A stretch of DNA of 64,000 nt from Solibacillus sp040273735 (GTDB lineage Bacteria; Bacillota; Bacilli; Bacillales_A; Planococcaceae), in contig NZ_JBELZM010000018.1 in the NCBI RefSeq assembly GCF_040273735.1, positions 1 through 64,000 on the forward strand, written 5' to 3'. The position numbers and the translations under genes are program-made. A model generated the notes under the pieces. It was not told the DNA's origin. It was given only the letters and a program-made list of their open reading frames with translations, and did no database searches. Shown piece after piece: positions 53,702-61,567 of the stretch. Every line of letters begins with the position of its first letter. The first letter of the stretch is position 1.

Positions 53702-55527
53702 CAGAATTCTATTTTTTCAGGTAATTCCGGAATATCAGATACAATATCTTCTTCGGTTAAACGCAGCTCAAACAGTTGGTGTTTTTCTTTTAAATTCAGC
53801 GGTGCCAATATTTCATCCGCTTCTGCTGCAATTGGTGTTTCAAACATGAAATCAACCGTTACAATACGCTCAATCGTCTGTTGGATTTGCATTTTTTCCT
53901 GCTCTTTGATCGGCAGAACTCTTTCCAATAAAAGAGGCTCTATCGCATCTTTTATAAAACGCTGCGCTTCGGCAATGCAATTGAATTCAGCCAGTTTATT
54001 TACAGAGGCTGTCATGTAGAACCGCTCACGAATCCGTTGCGCTTCCAATTCGTTTAACTGATTGTGAATTGATGATAGCCGATTTTCCACCAGCTCGTTC
54101 AGACGGCTTTGTACTGTATCCAGTTTCTCCAGTACAACTTGTTCGTATTTTTTAATGAACACCAGTTTCTGTTCACAATTTATCTGGATTTTATTCAACG
54201 TTTGAATTCGCTCGGAAAGGAGCGGTGTAAGTTCACTCTCTTCTAATGGGAATGTGAGCGACATCCCCGTTTGTTTTTTAAAATACTTTTCAAGTTGTCC
54301 ATATTCCATAGAGTACTCTACATGCAATTTTCGGTAATCACGCACATTTTTTTGATAAAGTACCGCCATTTCTTCGTACATATCGATGATTGGGTCGCGT
54401 AAATAGGAATCGCTTTCCAGTGTCTGTAGCAGTTGAAAAAGCGTTTGTACTTCCTTGAACACTTTACTGACCGATTCATATTGTTTGTCCAGTGAGTCGA
54501 TGAGCGCTTTATCCTGTTGTAATTGAGCTGTACCGCTATTAAAATCACGTTGATGCTGAATGACATATTCATACGCTGATACATACGGTTCTCTTGCAGG
54601 AATTGTATTAATTTCTACTCGGAGACGTTCCAGCCATTGAATTAATCGCTCCGCTATATTGCGCGTCTTTTTTTGCTTGTTATCAATTAACTGGAACATC
54701 AGTTGTGACAGCTGTGTAATACGGGAATCAATAAGCAGCTGTGTACTGTTCGTATTACGTGCTTCCTGTGCCTGTAAAGCCGACACTGGTACATCCTCTC
54801 CTATAAAGTAGCCGTAACGTTCTTTCTCCATATCAAGAAAGGCTTCCACTTCCCCATCTACCTGATCAATCCCGTTTACGACTAAATGAGCAGTTACCCC
54901 CATTTTGTTCAGCTTTTCAATAAAATTCACTTCTGCTTTTGTAGCAGGTGAACCCGCTTGTAATACCCAGAAAACTTCATTACAGCGCTGTAAAAGAGCT
55001 GGTGAAAAGTATGCCGTATTGTTTTCGCCTGTTTCAAGCGCAACCGAGTCGACAATTGTCACTTTTTTTAACAGCTCACTTGTTATATATACTTCCAAAT
55101 AATCCAGATGCTTACGAATTATTTGTGCACTTTCCGTATTTGAAATGGTGAATAGTGAGAGGTTGGCAATATCAAATGTTACTTCCATTCCATTTAAAAA
55201 TACGGCTTTTATATATTCCTCATTACTATATTTCAAAAATGTATTGGTCCTTGTCGGTTCTGATAGGCGGTCTTCCAACAGATTTCTGCCGAGTAAACTG
55301 TTGATTAATGTTGTTTTACCAACCCGCTCTTTTCCAATTAAGAGCACGATTGGCTGACTGATTGCATCATCTATAATCTGTTTTAAACGGTTTGTCGTAT
55401 CTTTTACATAACTATTTCGAGACAGAATACTATGCAAAGGTTTTAACCGTTCAATTAATTGTTCCAACGGATTATGTTCATCAGTGTTGTTTAGCTGTTC
55501 GCTGAATCGCTCAGTCATACGGGTCAC
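53701..55527 (-). CDS. Dynamin-like GTPase with atypical G motifs
   Basis: 608 residues. The P-loop is clear (LIGKERVGKTTLINSLLGRN) with a switch Thr in EPTRTNTFL. The G3 motif is VDSVALE, lacking the usual D-x-x-G glycine, and G4 is NGID instead of N/T-K-x-D, so nucleotide binding may be altered. The C-terminal half is coiled-coil, rich in Glu, Gln and Lys (LFQLLQTLESDSYLRDPIID). It belongs to the dynamin_N-like class of large GTPases linked to membrane remodelling. No transmembrane helix is seen. Function in this organism is unknown. Confidence 0.85.
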   Translation of the reverse strand: MTRMTERFSEQLNNTDEHNPLEQLIERLKPLHSILSRNSYVKDTTNRLKQIIDDAISQPIVLLIGKERVGKTTLINSLLGRNLLEDRLSEPTRTNTFLKYSNEEYIKAVFLNGMEVTFDIANLSLFTISNTESAQIIRKHLDYLEVYITSELLKKVTIVDSVALETGENNTAYFSPALLQRCNEVFWVLQAGSPATKAEVNFIEKLNKMGVTAHLVVNGIDQVDGEVEAFLDMEKERYGYFIGEDVPVSALQAQEARNTNSTQLLIDSRITQLSQLMFQLIDNKQKKTRNIAERLIQWLERLRVEINTIPAREPYVSAYEYVIQHQRDFNSGTAQLQQDKALIDSLDKQYESVSKVFKEVQTLFQLLQTLESDSYLRDPIIDMYEEMAVLYQKNVRDYRKLHVEYSMEYGQLEKYFKKQTGMSLTFPLEESELTPLLSERIQTLNKIQINCEQKLVFIKKYEQVVLEKLDTVQSRLNELVENRLSSIHNQLNELEAQRIRERFYMTASVNKLAEFNCIAEAQRFIKDAIEPLLLERVLPIKEQEKMQIQQTIERIVTVDFMFETPIAAEADEILAPLNLKEKHQLFELRLTEEDIVSDIPELPEKIEF

Positions 55528-55758
55528 TCCTTTACAAACAATTGTTATTCTATTATAAACTCAGTGATTTCCATTTGGAGAAGTAATTACAAAAATCGAA
55601 ATAATTGGTTCCTCATACTTAATCAATAAAACGTGGACTAGGTATTAACACACGGAAATTTTATTAAGGAATATAAAATCCATCATAATGTTGCTATTAC
55701 TCGACATTGTTTGCGTGCTATTATAGTAGAAGAATATTTAAAAGGAGATACACATTAT

Positions 55759-57192
55759 ATGTACAATATCCGTGAGCAATGGTTTGGGAATGTACGCTCA
55801 GATGTGCTGGCAGGACTTGTTGTCGCACTGGCCCTCATCCCTGAAGCAATTGCTTTTTCTATTTTAGCTGGTGTAGATCCGATGGTCGGACTCTATGCCT
55901 CATTTGTAATCGCTGTAACAATCAGCTTTGTCGGTGGTCGTCCTGCAATGATTTCTGCCGCAACAGGAGCGATGGCCCTCGTTATCGTGTCACTTGTAAA
56001 AGATCATGGATTGCAGTATTTACTCGCTGCAACAATTTTAACGGGAGTTATCCAAATCATTTTCGGAATGCTGAAAATTGCACGCCTGATGAAGTTTATC
56101 CCGAATGCGGTTATGATCGGTTTTGTTAACTCATTGGCGATTTTGGTATTCATGGCTCAAACACCGCACTTTATTGGTGGCGACTTCGTTACGTGGGCGT
56201 TCCTGCTTGCGACAATTGCACTTATTTATGCAATCCCTTTTGTCATTAAAGGCATCCCTGCCCCGCTAATTGCCGTAGTTATTTTATCGGCAGTAGCTAT
56301 TTATTCTGGCTTTAATTTAAATACAGTCGGAGATATGGGAACAATTACACAGTCATTACCATCATTTTTAATACCGGATATTCCTATTAATTTAGAAACG
56401 TTGATGATTATTTTACCTTATTCATTGGCTCTGGCTGTTGTCGGTTTGGTCGAATCATTACTGACAGCATCAATTTTGGATGATATGACTGCTTCAGAAA
56501 GCGATAAAAATAAAGAAGCGCGCGGACAAGGGATTGCCAATGTTATTAACGGTTTCTTCGGTGGTATGGCCGGCTGTGCGATGATCGGACAATCCGTTAT
56601 TAACGTAAAATCCGGCGCACGTGGCCGACTCTCCACTTTTGTTGCTGGTATATTTTTAATGTTTTTAATACTCGTTTTGGGCGATTATGTTGTTCAAATT
56701 CCAATGCCGGTACTTGCCGGTGTAATGGTTGTTGTATGTATTACCCAATTTGACTGGCAATCATTCAAATATGCTGTGACAGCGCCGAAAAAAGATGTGT
56801 TTGTTATGCTTCTGACAATCGCGGTTGTCCTGTACACACATAACTTAGCGTTAGGTGTTGTAGCCGGTATTATTGTCAGCGCACTGTTTTTCGTCAACGA
56901 AATCTCACGTGTAAGTATTTCACAACAAGGGAAAACATACTTTGTCAAAGGGCAGCTATTCTTCGCTTCAACGGAAGGTTTTATTGACTATTTCAAAACT
57001 GTTCAAAATGAGCATTCATCAATTGTCATCGATTTTTCACTATGTAAAGTGTGGGATGATTCGGCAATCGGTGCTTTAATGAAGGTGAAAGACCAGTTGA
57101 AAGCGAAAAATATAGAAGTTACCTACTTGAATATTGATGAGTCAAGTAAACAGCTATTGAAGAAGTTAACCGGTACGACATTAATCGATTAG
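55759..57192 (+). CDS. SulP-family anion transporter with STAS domain
   Basis: 477 residues from ATG at 55759 after AAAGGAG (10-11 bases). Eleven or more helices with the SulP signature LAGLVVALALIPEAIAFSIL and the GRPAMISAATGAMALV segment; a C-terminal STAS domain starts near IVIDFSLCKVWDDSAIGAL. Members transport sulfate, bicarbonate or dicarboxylates with protons or sodium. A universal stress protein gene follows, as is common for SulP transporters, and probably forms one operon. Confidence 0.92.
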   Translation: MYNIREQWFGNVRSDVLAGLVVALALIPEAIAFSILAGVDPMVGLYASFVIAVTISFVGGRPAMISAATGAMALVIVSLVKDHGLQYLLAATILTGVIQIIFGMLKIARLMKFIPNAVMIGFVNSLAILVFMAQTPHFIGGDFVTWAFLLATIALIYAIPFVIKGIPAPLIAVVILSAVAIYSGFNLNTVGDMGTITQSLPSFLIPDIPINLETLMIILPYSLALAVVGLVESLLTASILDDMTASESDKNKEARGQGIANVINGFFGGMAGCAMIGQSVINVKSGARGRLSTFVAGIFLMFLILVLGDYVVQIPMPVLAGVMVVVCITQFDWQSFKYAVTAPKKDVFVMLLTIAVVLYTHNLALGVVAGIIVSALFFVNEISRVSISQQGKTYFVKGQLFFASTEGFIDYFKTVQNEHSSIVIDFSLCKVWDDSAIGALMKVKDQLKAKNIEVTYLNIDESSKQLLKKLTGTTLID

Positions 57193-57202
57193 GAGGTGGC
57201 TT

Positions 57203-57622
57203 ATGTATCAACATATTTTACTGGCCGCTGATGGTTCGCAAAACTCGATACGTGCGGCAAAAGAAGCTTTAAAAATAGCCCAAATAAATGCTGAAACATT
57301 GGTGACAATCATTTTTATAATTGATATGGAAAAAGCGAAAACGGATGTATTGCATTCAAGCTCCATCGAAAGTCTATATATGGAACGCCGTCGAAAGCTC
57401 GTGCCAATCGAGGAACTGTTCAAGGAGCATCAAGTCCGTTATAAGGTGGAAATCATTCACGGCTCACCAGCACCTGAAATCATCAAATTTGCCAACACGC
57501 AAAATGTGGATTTAGTGGTGATTGGAAGCCGCGGCTTAAACAGCCTGCAGGAAATGGTGCTAGGCAGCGTATCACATAAAGTGATGAAGCGTGTCCAATG
57601 CCCTGCAATGCTTGTGAAGTAA
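57203..57622 (+). CDS. Universal stress protein UspA family
   Basis: 139 residues. The ATP-binding G-2x-G-9x-G-S motif is present as GSRGLNSLQEMVLGSVSH near the C-terminus, and the N-terminal HILLAADGSQNSIRAAKEAL strand/helix is typical. It starts with ATG behind AGGAGGTGG, 10 bases after the SulP gene. USPs of this type often bind ATP and modulate transporters or stress responses; regulation of the partner SulP protein is inferred from position. Confidence 0.93.
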   Translation: MYQHILLAADGSQNSIRAAKEALKIAQINAETLVTIIFIIDMEKAKTDVLHSSSIESLYMERRRKLVPIEELFKEHQVRYKVEIIHGSPAPEIIKFANTQNVDLVVIGSRGLNSLQEMVLGSVSHKVMKRVQCPAMLVK

Positions 57623-57639
57623 GGCAAAACTAAAAAGAG

Positions 57640-57686
57640 GAAAGACAAAACATTTTAAGCGACTAATATGTTTTGTCTTTTTTTAT
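57640..57686 (+). terminator. Terminator after uspA-like gene
   Basis: AAAGACAAAACAT (57641-57653) pairs perfectly with ATGTTTTGTCTTT (57668-57680), followed by TTTTA. Confidence 0.9.
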
Positions 57687-57740
57687 GTATAACTGAGTTG
57701 ATCGTGGTCAACACGTCAGATTCAAGGTGAGATGGGAACT

Positions 57741-57853
57741 AATCCTCATTTCTAGCCCAATAATCCTCAATCCCAGCTAGATAATCCTCACTTGCTCTTG
57801 CTTAATCCTCAGTTCTTATTTGTTAATCCTAACTTTCAAGCACATAATCCTCA
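57741..57853. repeat. Six 21-bp-period direct repeats of AATCCTCA
   Basis: AATCCTCA starts at 57741, 57762, 57783, 57804, 57825 (here AATCCTAA) and 57846, exactly 21 bases apart each time. The 13 bases between cores are not conserved. The array lies between a terminator and the end of the convergent gene tag. In the frame with Asn-Pro at each core there is a stop inside the first spacer, so it is not a gene. Function unknown; see findings. Confidence 0.85.
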
Positions 57854-57889
57854 AATTAAGTTTAAAAAATCATTTCTCATTTTTAGTCC

Positions 57890-57942
57890 CAAAATGGGGG
57901 GCAGAAACTCCGCGTACCGGTTGAGCCTGCCCCCTCTTTACC
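57890..57942 (-). terminator. Terminator-like hairpin after tag
   Basis: GGGGGCAG (57897-57904) pairs with CTGCCCCC (57927-57934). It overlaps the approach to the tag stop codon. The loop has an internal CGCGTACCGG. On the minus strand ATTTTGG follows. Confidence 0.65.
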
Positions 57943-58495
57943 TTTTGTAACAGTGGCAATTCGTTGTATGGTCATTCACCATGCCAACTGCCTGCATATA
58001 GGAATAGCAGATCGTACTGCCGACAAATTTGAATCCGTCTTTTTTTAGTTGCTTGCTCATACGGTCGCTTGTTTCTGTAGTAATTGGTACTTGTGCGGAA
58101 GATTCCCATGAATTGATCACCGGCTTGCCGTCAACAAAAGACCAAATATAGTTAGAAAAGGAGCCATAATGTTTTTGGATGGCCAAAAAGCTCTCGGCAT
58201 TTGTCACGACACTTTTGATTTTCAGCCGGTTGCGAATAATACGATCGTCATTTTTTAATGCTTCAAGTTTTTCTTCATCATAATGTACAATCTTTTCTGC
58301 GTCGAACTGATCAAATGCCGCCAAATACCCTTCCCTTCTTTTTAAAATAGTCAACCAGCTTAAGCCTGCTTGTGCCCCTTCCAGACAGAGCATTTCAAAA
58401 AGCTTCCGGTCGTCATAAACGGGTACGCCCCACTCTTCGTCATGATATTTCACATATATAGGTTCATCTAGTTTCACCCAACTGCAACGCTCCAT
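57938..58495 (-). CDS. tag: DNA-3-methyladenine glycosylase I
   Basis: 185 residues, typical Tag length. Zinc ligands are Cys4 (MERCSW), His in YHDEEWG, and the C-terminal HTTNCHC. The substrate pocket includes EGAQAGLSWLTILKRRE. It removes N3-methyladenine from alkylated DNA as the first step of base excision repair. Divergent from the TetR gene, sharing a short promoter region. Confidence 0.95.
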   Translation of the reverse strand: MERCSWVKLDEPIYVKYHDEEWGVPVYDDRKLFEMLCLEGAQAGLSWLTILKRREGYLAAFDQFDAEKIVHYDEEKLEALKNDDRIIRNRLKIKSVVTNAESFLAIQKHYGSFSNYIWSFVDGKPVINSWESSAQVPITTETSDRMSKQLKKDGFKFVGSTICYSYMQAVGMVNDHTTNCHCYKR

Positions 58496-58530
58496 GTCCT
58501 CACCTCTTTTTAACCACTGTAATCCAACTC

Positions 58531-58561
58531 GTTTGCAATCGCAAACAATTTTTGTTACTAT
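58531..58561 (+). promoter_or_regulatory. TetR-gene promoter with overlapping palindrome
   Basis: A sigma-A-type promoter reads TTGCAA (58533-58538), 17 bases, TACTAT (58556-58561). The -35 box is inside the inverted repeat GTTTGC-AATC-GCAAAC (58531-58546), a good place for autoregulation by the adjacent TetR protein, and close enough to affect tag on the other strand. Confidence 0.6.
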
Positions 58562-58590
58562 TACCTTACGAACGTCAGGAAGGTGATAAT

Positions 58591-59157
58591 GTGACTAAAG
58601 AGAAAATAATACAGGCTGCTCTGCTTAATTTCAGCGAACATGGATACAGTGGCGGATCACTGGCCCAGATCGCAGAAGAAGTAGGAATACGGAAACAATC
58701 AATCTATACGTATTTTAAAAGTAAAGATGCGCTCTATTTATCGATTTCGAAACAGGCAATGGAAGCTGAACTGTTATTTGCAAAAGAATTTATTGCAAAG
58801 CACCAACAACTTCCTGTCGAAAAAGTATTGCTGCCATTTCTACAGTCTTTTCAGCAACGCTTTGAGTCAATCGCTGAAACTAAATTTTTCATGCGATCGA
58901 TTTTCTTAATGCCGCAACATTTGGAGCAGCAATTAAGTGAACAAACGTACATTTATTTAGACGAATTGGAAAGACTTTTTACAGATCATTTAAAAGATCA
59001 AAAACTGTCCGTTTCAGCAAATGAAGCAGCAATCGGCTTTTTGGCATTGCTTGATAGCCTGTATGTAGAAATGCTTTATGGTGGGAGTGAACGCTGTGAA
59101 AAGCGTTTACAGGCAGGATGGTTAATATTTTACAGAGGAATAAGAGCTGAGGTGTAG
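58591..59157 (+). CDS. TetR/AcrR-family regulator
   Basis: 188 residues from GTG at 58591, seven bases after GGAAGG. The N-terminal helix-turn-helix is clear (GSLAQIAEEVGIRKQSIYTY, then FKSKDALYLSI). The C-terminal ligand domain is ordinary. It is followed within a few bases by two SMR genes, an arrangement like yvdT-yvdS-yvdR of B. subtilis, so it most likely represses this efflux operon and itself through the palindrome upstream. Confidence 0.92.
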   Translation: MTKEKIIQAALLNFSEHGYSGGSLAQIAEEVGIRKQSIYTYFKSKDALYLSISKQAMEAELLFAKEFIAKHQQLPVEKVLLPFLQSFQQRFESIAETKFFMRSIFLMPQHLEQQLSEQTYIYLDELERLFTDHLKDQKLSVSANEAAIGFLALLDSLYVEMLYGGSERCEKRLQAGWLIFYRGIRAEV

Positions 59158-59162
59158 ACATC

Positions 59163-59501
59163 ATGACAAAATACTGGATACTCGTCCTATTGGCAGGCAT
59201 CATTGAAATTGTTTGGGCAATGGGACTGAAATACGCAAACACATTGTGGCTATGGGTCGGAGTTGCCGCATTAATTGTTTTATCATTTTATATTTTAATT
59301 ATCGCAACAGAGAAACTGCCGGTTGCTACTGTTTATGCGGTGTTTACGGGAATTGGTACTGCGGGTACAGTCATAGCTGAAACGGTCATTTTCAACGAGC
59401 CATTTAGCTTAACGAAAATCGCCTTTATTGGATTATTATTAATCGGTGTCATTGGATTGAAACTCATTTCAAATGAACCGAAAGAAACGAGGGATGCATA
59501 A
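59163..59501 (+). CDS. Small multidrug resistance (SMR) protein, subunit 1
   Basis: 112 residues, four transmembrane helices. The conserved Glu is in AGIIEIVWAMGLKYAN, the family-wide essential residue for proton-coupled export. The TVYAVFTGIGTAGTV segment is like SugE/Gdx-type members. The end overlaps the second SMR gene by one base. Paired SMR proteins form heterodimers; export of guanidinium or cationic drugs is likely from the subtype. Confidence 0.93.
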   Translation: MTKYWILVLLAGIIEIVWAMGLKYANTLWLWVGVAALIVLSFYILIIATEKLPVATVYAVFTGIGTAGTVIAETVIFNEPFSLTKIAFIGLLLIGVIGLKLISNEPKETRDA

Positions 59502-59815
59502 TGGCTTGGGTCTATTTAATTTTTGCCGGACTTTTTGAGGTCGGCGGTGTCATCGGAATGAATAAAGTTGCCCAGAAAAAGTCCCTTGGCTCCTATGCGT
59601 TTCTAATCGGCTCCTTTATTGTCAGTTTCTCGCTCCTTTCAATGGCGATGGAAGAATTGCCGATGGGGGTTGCCTATGCTGTGTGGACAGGGATCGGTAC
59701 GGTTGGCGGTACCCTTGTCGGAATGTTCCTCTATAATGAATCAAAAGATTGGAAACGAATTCTGTTTATTTCGTTTATTATTATTGCGGTTGTCGGATTA
59801 AAAATTACGCAGTAG
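59501..59815 (+). CDS. Small multidrug resistance (SMR) protein, subunit 2
   Basis: 104 residues with four helices. The conserved Glu is in FAGLFEVGGVIGMNKVAQ, and AYAVWTGIGTVGGTLVG is the Gdx-type motif. It overlaps the first SMR gene by one base, so the two are made in equal amounts. Together with the TetR gene they form an efflux operon. Confidence 0.93.
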   Translation: MAWVYLIFAGLFEVGGVIGMNKVAQKKSLGSYAFLIGSFIVSFSLLSMAMEELPMGVAYAVWTGIGTVGGTLVGMFLYNESKDWKRILFISFIIIAVVGLKITQ

Positions 59816-59831
59816 AATATAGTTAGTAGAA

Positions 59832-59877
59832 ACAATGTGTACATTTTATGAATATTTTCATAGATTGTGCACATTGT
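59832..59877 (+). promoter_or_regulatory. Large near-perfect hairpin before the TDT transporter
   Basis: The arm ACAATGTGTACATTTTATGA (plus one A) at 59832-59852 faces TTCATAGATTGTGCACATTG (plus one T) at 59857-59877. Of 21 positions 18 pair, with a four-base loop TATT. No T run follows, so this is not a standard terminator; an operator or leader structure is more likely. Confidence 0.6.
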
Positions 59878-59897
59878 TGTTATATTTGGAGGCCATT

Positions 59898-60869
59898 GTG
59901 AGAAATTTATTTCAAGTAGTCCCAATTCCAATCAGTGGGCTAATGCTCGGACTGGTTTCATTGGGAAATTTATTTTTAAGTATGGACAAAGCCACTTTCG
60001 GTCACGTCTGTTTTTTTATAGGAATCTTATTATTTCTATTAATCATTGGAAAACTGATTTTTGCGTTTTCCAGTATCCTTGCAGAAATGCAAAACCCGAT
60101 TATTGCGTCAGTATCCCCCACTTTTACGATGGGAACTTTATCGATAAGTAGTGGTCTGCACTATTACGGTGTAAGTGAATTCGTTATACATATGATCTGG
60201 ATTCTTGCTGCAACGACTCAAGTCTTTATAATCTTTTATTTCATTCGAACATTTATTTGGAAAAAACGGATTACGATTACGGATATTTATCCAAGCTGGC
60301 TTATTATGTTTGTCGGAACAGCTGTTATGCCATTAACAGCGAGTGATCTTTCAGGCGTACTTACAAAAGCGATTGTTATCTTTGCGATTTGCGCTTTCAT
60401 TGTGCTAGTGCCGATTCTGATTTTCCGTGTATTTATCAGAAAAGATTTGCCGGAGCCTACGATTCCGATGCTGACGATTTTAACCGCACCTGCTTCAATT
60501 AGTTTAGCTGCTTATTTCCAGCAGTTTGAAAGTCAATTCGGTATTGTTTTGGCATTATTCATTGTCGCGCAAATATTGTATCTTTTAGTACTGTCGAAAT
60601 TACCGAGTGCATTACAGCTGCCTTTTTACCCAAGTTATGCTGCCTTTACATTCCCATTAGTTATTACCGCTACTGCCACTTACGGTGTCATTCATTATTT
60701 AGGGCAAAATGGGCTGTCGACAAATTGGCTGGAAACGTATTTTTATTTTCAATTAACATTCTCTGCAATTATTGTATTTTACGTTTTTATCCGCTATATC
60801 AATTACTTATCCGTACAAGTACGACAACAGCGCAGAGTCATAAGAGAAGAAAAAGAAGCCATTTCATAA
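59898..60869 (+). CDS. TDT-family (tellurite/dicarboxylate) transporter
   Basis: 323 residues from GTG at 59898 behind GGAGG; the ATG at 59835 lies inside the hairpin arm. Ten helices with the family layout of TehA/Mae1/SLAC1-type channels and transporters (VPIPISGLMLGLVSLGNLFL, FVGTAVMPLTASDL and TAPASISLAAYFQQF). Substrates of family members are anions such as tellurite-related compounds, malate or sulfite; here it is unknown. Confidence 0.88.
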   Translation: MRNLFQVVPIPISGLMLGLVSLGNLFLSMDKATFGHVCFFIGILLFLLIIGKLIFAFSSILAEMQNPIIASVSPTFTMGTLSISSGLHYYGVSEFVIHMIWILAATTQVFIIFYFIRTFIWKKRITITDIYPSWLIMFVGTAVMPLTASDLSGVLTKAIVIFAICAFIVLVPILIFRVFIRKDLPEPTIPMLTILTAPASISLAAYFQQFESQFGIVLALFIVAQILYLLVLSKLPSALQLPFYPSYAAFTFPLVITATATYGVIHYLGQNGLSTNWLETYFYFQLTFSAIIVFYVFIRYINYLSVQVRQQRRVIREEKEAIS

Positions 60870-60888
60870 TTCTTCCGCAATAGCGAAA

Positions 60889-60936
60889 CATTCCCCCTTT
60901 ATGCATCGTATACTACATAAAGGGGGGATTTTTTTG
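60889..60936 (+). terminator. Terminator overlapping the next gene's ribosome site
   Basis: CCCCCTTTATG (60893-60903) pairs perfectly with CATAAAGGGGG (60916-60926) and is followed by GATTTTTTT. The G-rich 3' arm is also the Shine-Dalgarno of the next gene (TTG at 60934). Confidence 0.85.
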
Positions 60937-61506
60937 AAAAGAATTATTTTTGCACTATTATTTATTCTAATTATACTCGTGTTAATTTTCTACTGGCTCG
61001 ACTATGAAATGAATGCAGCGTTAAAAAATGAGGCAGACGGTTCAAATGATTATGTTGTCATTTTAGGCGCAAAAGTGAAACCAGGCGGCATCCCTTCCCA
61101 GTCATTAAAAAACCGTTTAGACACCGCAGTGGATTATTTACAAAAATATCCCTCTGTAAAAGCGATTGTTACAGGTGGCCAGGGTGCTGATGAAGATCGT
61201 ACAGAAGCGTCGGTCATGGCTGACTATTTAATCGAACATGGGATTGCTGAAGATAGAGTCTTATTAGAAGATCAGTCTACAACGACTTATGAAAATTTGT
61301 TGTTCGCAAAAAAACTGTTGCCCGAGAATACAACGAGCATCACAATTATTTCAAATGATTTCCACTTGAAACGTGCGACAATTCTTGCCCGAAAACTCGG
61401 TCTAAAGGCAGATGTAGTGGCAGCCCCTACTCCAAAAGTCATCAACACAAAATCACGGATTCGCGAACGTCTTGCAATCATTAAGGCCTATACGAGAGGC
61501 CAATAA
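60934..61506 (+). CDS. YdcF/SanA-family DUF218 protein
   Basis: 190 residues from TTG at 60934 after GGGGGG. One N-terminal membrane helix (IIFALLFILIILVLIFYWLD) anchors an outer domain with the DUF218 motifs: VVILGAKVKPGG, AIVTGGQGADEDRTEASVMA, DQSTTTYENLLFAK and SNDFHLKRATILARKLGL. SanA/ElyC relatives act in envelope integrity and wall precursor handling; the exact reaction is unknown. Confidence 0.9.
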   Translation: MKRIIFALLFILIILVLIFYWLDYEMNAALKNEADGSNDYVVILGAKVKPGGIPSQSLKNRLDTAVDYLQKYPSVKAIVTGGQGADEDRTEASVMADYLIEHGIAEDRVLLEDQSTTTYENLLFAKKLLPENTTSITIISNDFHLKRATILARKLGLKADVVAAPTPKVINTKSRIRERLAIIKAYTRGQ

Positions 61507-61567
61507 TTTTACATTTGCCGTTCAATTCGTTATCGTAAACTGTAACGAACAGTTGAGGTGAATTTCA

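Noticed and set aside
57741..57853. CRISPR array
   Set aside because: The repeated core is only 8-9 bases and the period 21 bases; CRISPR repeats are 24-47 bases with spacers of about 30, and no cas gene is near.
57741..57950. A coding repeat with Asn-Pro every seven residues
   Set aside because: The frame has a stop within the first unit, no ribosome site and no start.
59163..59815. Guanidine riboswitch controlling the SMR pair
   Set aside because: The genes directly follow tetR within six bases; there is no leader long enough for a ykkC-type structure.
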